From contig CBFHWB010000150.1 of assembly GCA_965659285.1 (NCBI GenBank), positions 1 to 10,524 on the forward strand: a DNA stretch of 10,524 nt, in the 5' to 3' direction. The DNA comes from UBA8108 sp965659285 (lineage in GTDB: Bacteria > Planctomycetota > UBA8108). A program made the translations under genes and the position numbers. Shown one piece after another: positions 7,079-10,524 of this stretch. The first letter of the stretch is position 1. Each line of letters starts with the position of its first letter. The notes under the pieces were generated by a model. That model ran no database searches. It had not been told where the DNA came from and saw only the letters and a list, made by a program, of their open reading frames with translations.

Positions 7079-9886
7079 ATGCTGAATTCGATCATAAGTT
7101 TTACGGGCGGAAGAAGCGCCGCCCAACAAATGGGGAGACATGCGGGGGTTTGCGCCCTGGTCGCGCTCCTTTCGCAAGGGTTCATCTCGACAGCGATGGC
7201 TACCGAGGAACTCGGCGCGGAGGCGCGGCCCGAAATCGTATTTGTCTCCAGGCACCTCGGAAACTCTGAGCAGTCCGAACGTGACTCGGTGGTGCGTACC
7301 GCCAGCCGCGGACAGCTCCAGGCTATTGACTCGAACGGAGGAATTCGAACGCTCGTCGATGCCAGGCTCAACATTAACGACCAGTCGATTCCGATTGACG
7401 TCATGGACCCCGATGTTTCCTACGATGCCACTCACGTGGTTTTCTCCGGGTTCTCTTCGGTAGAGAACGGCTGGAGGATCTTCGAGGTCCATGTCGATGG
7501 CTCCGGCCTTCGCCAACTCACGCATGATCTGCGCGAGGTCGACCTTGAGCAGTTCGGCGACAATGCTGAGAGGTTCATGGGTCACGACGACCTCGACCCC
7601 TGCTACCTTCCTGATGGCCGTATCTGTTTCGTCTCGACACGCTACCCTGAGACGGCTCCCGACGGAAGAAAACGGGCAACCAACCTCTACGTCATGAACG
7701 CTGATGGCAGCGACATGCACCGGATCACCACAGAACGGTTCGGCGCTGACACTCCTACCGTCGACCCCTCGACCGGCCAGATCGTCTATTCACGCTGGTG
7801 GAGGACTGCCCAGATCATCGAAGAAGGGACGGGTGAAGAACCCGAACCGATTCGTCCGGGATCGCCCGGCTACGTCATCGAGAGCGAAGGTGAGGAAATC
7901 GCGCCCGGCGTCTCGCTCCCGGCACCTGTCGATGCGAACGCTCTGCGGAACGTCGATCCTGAGGAATTCCCCGGTGTCAACAGCTGGTTCCTGTCCAGCG
8001 TGAACCCGGATGGAACCGGACTCGAGATGTTCTCCGGATTCCGCCTCGATCGCGAGGAGAGCCAGGCCTATAAGCCCAGCTTCACGCGCGATGGAAGAGC
8101 CCTCTCGCTCTTTATCCCCGTCACGCCGGTGATTGGCGAGCCCGCTCCCTTTGGAGTCAGGCTCTACACCCGCGGCGCGGAAAAACCCGAAGCGGTTGGC
8201 GGCCCCCAGGCTTTCCCCGGGCAGACCCTCGACCGCGAGATCCCTCTTCTTCCGGACCTGCCGCCTTTCCCGGGAGTCCCGGGCGAAGAGCTCCCTCCGG
8301 ACTTCTTCGAGATCGTCGAACAGGAAGCCGCGGAAGAGGTCCAGTTCTCCTACGAGAGCGCGGTTGAATTGCCCGATGGCAGCCTGCTTGTCAGTGCCGC
8401 CCCGGTCCAGGCTCTCACCGAGGAAGGACTGCCGCGGGCTCGCCCCTCCCAGTTCGACCTCTACGTCATGGAGGATCCGTCGGCTGAGAATGCCGAGGCC
8501 ACGATGAGGCCGCTGCTCGAGCGCAGGCGCACAGCCGAGCTCGATGCCACACCGATTGTCGTTCGCGAACTGCCTCCCGTTATCCGGGATCTCGCCACCG
8601 ACAGGCTGACCAACGATATTCCGCAAACAGCTGAAGAGGCCGCCCGGTTAAACGGCACCTTCCGCTTCATTGTTGAGAATATACACTTCAACGCCCCTGT
8701 CGACTTCAACGTGCCGTCCTCCCCGCCGATCGGGCAGGACCTGGCTATCGAGTTCTACATGGCTCCCCAGGGCAGCAGCACCGAAGGCAACGACGAGCCT
8801 GTCCTGATCCATCGCGAAGAGATTGGTCCGGATGGGAGAGTCGAGGCCGAGCTGCCAGCGGGCGTTCCGCTCTTTGAAGTCATCCGTACTCCCGAAGGTG
8901 ATCTCGCCCAGGGCCGCGACGGACAGGTCTTCCATGTCGGCGGTATGAACTTCGGACGTGAACACCGCACGGCTCGCTGTGTTGGTTGCCACGCCGGGCA
9001 TACCATGGTCGACGTACCGCAGGATGCCAGGGAGCTCAGGTTCACCAACCTGGCCCCGAGCGCCGCGGTCCGCGCCAGTTCCGCCTTTGGACGCGTACCT
9101 CCTCAGCGTCCTCTTCCTGATGTCGTTAACGCTGAGAACGAGATCATCGGACTGCCCGGGATCGTTCCCGGCGCCGTACCGGCCATCTTCCCGCCCCAGA
9201 ACCTTGTCGACCGTTCGACAATGGCGATGGGCAACGAGTGGGTAGGCGCCGGAAGCCGAACCAACAGCATCGTCCAGATGCGTTGGCCGGTCCCGGTCCG
9301 TGCTCGTCAACTCGTGGTTCACGCTCCCGGCCAGGGTCCCGAGGTGGGAATCTTCGGCGAGCGCAACCAGGAGATTCGTGGATTCGTTATCGAGACGACC
9401 CTCGCAGGAGAGACCGTCGAAGAGCGCGTCGTACGCCGCAGACTGACCTCGGGCAACCGGATCACCATCGAGCTCGATCTGGAGCGCCCATTCGATGGTC
9501 TGACCCTGACCATCGCCCAGCGGGATGTTGTCGGACTGTACGAAGGCGAGGCTGGTCCCGCGCTCTCTGAGATCGTTGTCAACGGTATGGTTGACTCGGC
9601 CTCCACGGTTCCGACCGCGACCTTCCGGCGCGGCGATGCCAACTGCGACGGCAGCCTGAACGTTACCGATGCTATCGTCGTTCTCAGCCACATGTTCACC
9701 AACGGAAGTGACCTGTGCTGTGAAATGTCAGCCGATACCAACGGCGACAATACCCTGAACCTGACCGATCCCGTCTACTTCCTGAACTACCTGTTCAGGG
9801 CCGGCGGACAGATCGCGCCTCCTGGTGAGGACTGCGGTACGGTAGAGCAGGGCGCTCTTTCCTGTGACATCCAGGTCTGTCCCTGA
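7079..9886 (+). CDS. Exported beta-propeller / haem c (HzsA-related) protein with discoidin-like and dockerin-type domains
   Basis: A 935-residue protein. Residues 1-41 form a Sec signal peptide (hydrophobic 22-39, cleavage AMA|TEE). Residues 45-250 look like TolB/PD40 propeller blades: SYDATHVVFSG, FEVHVDGSGLRQLT, HDDLDPCYLPDGR (169-181), LYVMNADGSDMHRIT, QIVYSRWW; further blades include SSVNPDGTGLEMF. A long acidic/proline-rich middle follows, then a beta-rich stretch and a single haem c site, C634-V-G-C637-H638. The order of HDxDPCYLPDGR, YSRWW, NPDGT and CVGCH resembles, from memory, proteins annotated HzsA-related (hydrazine synthase alpha-like), but nothing here indicates anammox, and the reaction is unknown. 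Residues about 655-835 (NLAPSAAVRASS, ...NLVDRS, WPVPVRARQLVV) resemble an F5/8-type discoidin sandwich. The tail (852-935) has two EF-hand loops, D853/N855/D857/S859/N861/D864 and D886/N888/D890/T892/N894/D897, as in dockerins, with six cysteines. A terminator follows. Confidence 0.82.
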   Translation: MLNSIISFTGGRSAAQQMGRHAGVCALVALLSQGFISTAMATEELGAEARPEIVFVSRHLGNSEQSERDSVVRTASRGQLQAIDSNGGIRTLVDARLNINDQSIPIDVMDPDVSYDATHVVFSGFSSVENGWRIFEVHVDGSGLRQLTHDLREVDLEQFGDNAERFMGHDDLDPCYLPDGRICFVSTRYPETAPDGRKRATNLYVMNADGSDMHRITTERFGADTPTVDPSTGQIVYSRWWRTAQIIEEGTGEEPEPIRPGSPGYVIESEGEEIAPGVSLPAPVDANALRNVDPEEFPGVNSWFLSSVNPDGTGLEMFSGFRLDREESQAYKPSFTRDGRALSLFIPVTPVIGEPAPFGVRLYTRGAEKPEAVGGPQAFPGQTLDREIPLLPDLPPFPGVPGEELPPDFFEIVEQEAAEEVQFSYESAVELPDGSLLVSAAPVQALTEEGLPRARPSQFDLYVMEDPSAENAEATMRPLLERRRTAELDATPIVVRELPPVIRDLATDRLTNDIPQTAEEAARLNGTFRFIVENIHFNAPVDFNVPSSPPIGQDLAIEFYMAPQGSSTEGNDEPVLIHREEIGPDGRVEAELPAGVPLFEVIRTPEGDLAQGRDGQVFHVGGMNFGREHRTARCVGCHAGHTMVDVPQDARELRFTNLAPSAAVRASSAFGRVPPQRPLPDVVNAENEIIGLPGIVPGAVPAIFPPQNLVDRSTMAMGNEWVGAGSRTNSIVQMRWPVPVRARQLVVHAPGQGPEVGIFGERNQEIRGFVIETTLAGETVEERVVRRRLTSGNRITIELDLERPFDGLTLTIAQRDVVGLYEGEAGPALSEIVVNGMVDSASTVPTATFRRGDANCDGSLNVTDAIVVLSHMFTNGSDLCCEMSADTNGDNTLNLTDPVYFLNYLFRAGGQIAPPGEDCGTVEQGALSCDIQVCP

Positions 9887-9912
9887 GGGAGCCTGATGTC
9901 TCGCGGCGATTT

Positions 9913-9960
9913 CCCGGGTCCCGTTCTCGCGGGGCCCGGGCGATCGTTCGCCCTTTCCTT
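9913..9960 (+). terminator. Rho-independent-type terminator with two overlapping hairpins
   Basis: A 10-bp stem pairs CCCGGGTCCC (9913-9922) with GGGGCCCGGG (9931-9940), with one T-G wobble and an 8-nt loop. A second stem, GGGCGA (9938-9943) with TCGCCC (9948-9953) and loop TCGT, is followed by TTTCCTT (9954-9960). The stems share GGG 9938-9940, so they cannot both form completely. The pair begins 26 bp after the stop of the haem c/dockerin gene and fits an intrinsic terminator on the plus strand; the T-tract is interrupted. The minus strand lacks a T-run after the hairpin, so it is probably not bidirectional. Confidence 0.6.
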
Positions 9961-9969
9961 CCCAGGGTT

Positions 9970-10524
9970 CTACGGCTGAATCCTGAGCGTGGCGATCACA
10001 GGATCATGGTCACTCACCTGTGAAGCGAACTCGCTGTTGACGTGGACAATGTCAACCTGAGCGCCTTGCGCCAGTGTCCCGGTCACCAGGATATGGTCAA
10101 GAGCCTGCGAGTTTCCCTGGAAATTGTAGGTATAGCGTTCGGTGGAGGGAAGAAGCTCCAGCAGGTTCTGCAGTCCAGCCTTACCCTTACCAGCGCTCTT
10201 CAACGGTTCCTCAAAAAGGAACTCGTTGAAGTCTCCCAGGACAACGACCCGGGCCCCGGGAACTGCAGCTACGATTCCATCGACAACCGAGCTCACCAGG
10301 CTGAACTGGGCCACCCGCCTGTCGAAGCCACCATTCTTCGGCGGCTGCATACTCCCGTACATTGGCGGGCTGCCGAACTTGGAAGAGAAATGGTTGTTGA
10401 TGATAAAGATGCTCGACTCACCAAAGCGAAACTCACAGAACAGGGACTTCCTGCTGGACTCGAAAGCCGGCGAACTGCTCCCCAGCCGAGATGGACTCGG
10501 CAGCAGACCCTGCTCGAGCTCTTT
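9970..10524 (-). CDS. Endonuclease/exonuclease/phosphatase (EEP) family protein, C-terminal part (5' end outside window)
   Basis: The minus-strand frame is open from the right edge to TAG at 9970-9972, giving the last 184 residues of the protein. An internal ATG (10360-10362) is not the true start, because conserved family sequence continues upstream: SRKSLFCEFRFGESSIFIINNHFSSK, the strand carrying the N-x-H motif. Downstream lie VVLGDFNEF (fragment residues about 95-102, the D-x-N metal/phosphate motif), YTYNFQGNSQALDHILV and SDHDPVIA (171-178, catalytic Asp-His). These motifs define the DNase I-like EEP superfamily, and NFQGNSQALDHILV is typical of the large secreted nucleases (ExeM/NucH-like). 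It would hydrolyse phosphodiesters in nucleic acid, probably outside the cell, but the signal region is off-window. It is convergent with the haem c/dockerin gene across an 83-bp gap. Confidence 0.88.
   Translation of the reverse strand, partial: KELEQGLLPSPSRLGSSSPAFESSRKSLFCEFRFGESSIFIINNHFSSKFGSPPMYGSMQPPKNGGFDRRVAQFSLVSSVVDGIVAAVPGARVVVLGDFNEFLFEEPLKSAGKGKAGLQNLLELLPSTERYTYNFQGNSQALDHILVTGTLAQGAQVDIVHVNSEFASQVSDHDPVIATLRIQP

Noticed and set aside
8648..9691. A 347-codon open frame on the minus strand opposite the haem c/dockerin gene
   Set aside because: It lies wholly antisense to a gene with recognisable domains, matches no family I know, and arises from high GC and codon bias.
7079..9886. 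Reading the large gene as a true hydrazine synthase subunit (anammox)
   Set aside because: Only one CxxCH is visible, the resemblance is to the broad HzsA-related group, and no other anammox gene is nearby.

Overview
This 10.5-kb window is an ordinary-looking bacterial chromosomal segment (GC-rich, dense genes with recognisable Shine-Dalgarno sites) whose gene content points to Planctomycetota or a close environmental relative. The pointers are a Tat-exported DUF1501 protein, a secreted protein ending in a two-loop dockerin-type EF-hand module with extra cysteines, a large exported M14 peptidase with a C-terminal amidotransferase-like domain, and a beta-propeller/haem c protein resembling the HzsA-related family. 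The phylum call is inferred from family composition; there is no rRNA or other marker, and Acidobacteriota or Myxococcota are possible alternatives.

Layout. (1) Positions 2-2261, plus strand: the tail of a class I methyltransferase, then a DUF1501 Tat protein, then a secreted alpha/beta-hydrolase, with short gaps of 22 and 57 bp, so probably one transcription unit. (2) Positions 2258-6169, minus strand: an exported M14 metallopeptidase followed downstream by hemH (ferrochelatase). The hydrolase and hemH converge with interleaved stop codons. (3) A 142-bp divergent intergenic region carrying a perfect 14-bp palindrome separates the peptidase from a small MazG-like nucleotide pyrophosphohydrolase on the plus strand. 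(4) A 416-bp non-coding stretch with a candidate sigma70-type promoter and possible RNA structure leads into the largest single-strand gene of the right half (7079-9886). It encodes a 935-residue exported protein: signal peptide, TolB/PD40-like propeller, single CxxCH haem c motif, discoidin-like beta-sandwich, dockerin-type calcium-binding tail. A hairpin terminator follows. (5) A convergent minus-strand gene for an endonuclease/exonuclease/phosphatase-family protein is cut by the right edge.

Functional picture. Four of the seven genes encode proteins with visible export signals (DUF1501, hydrolase, peptidase, haem/dockerin protein), so the region is biased to envelope or secreted hydrolytic and redox functions, with two housekeeping genes (hemH, MazG-like) interspersed. 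No mobile element, CRISPR array, tRNA, rRNA or phage gene was seen. The items most worth a second look are the propeller/haem c/dockerin protein and its long leader, and the cysteine-rich insertion in ferrochelatase that could hold an Fe-S cluster. I do not see convincing evidence of a wholly new multi-gene system here.
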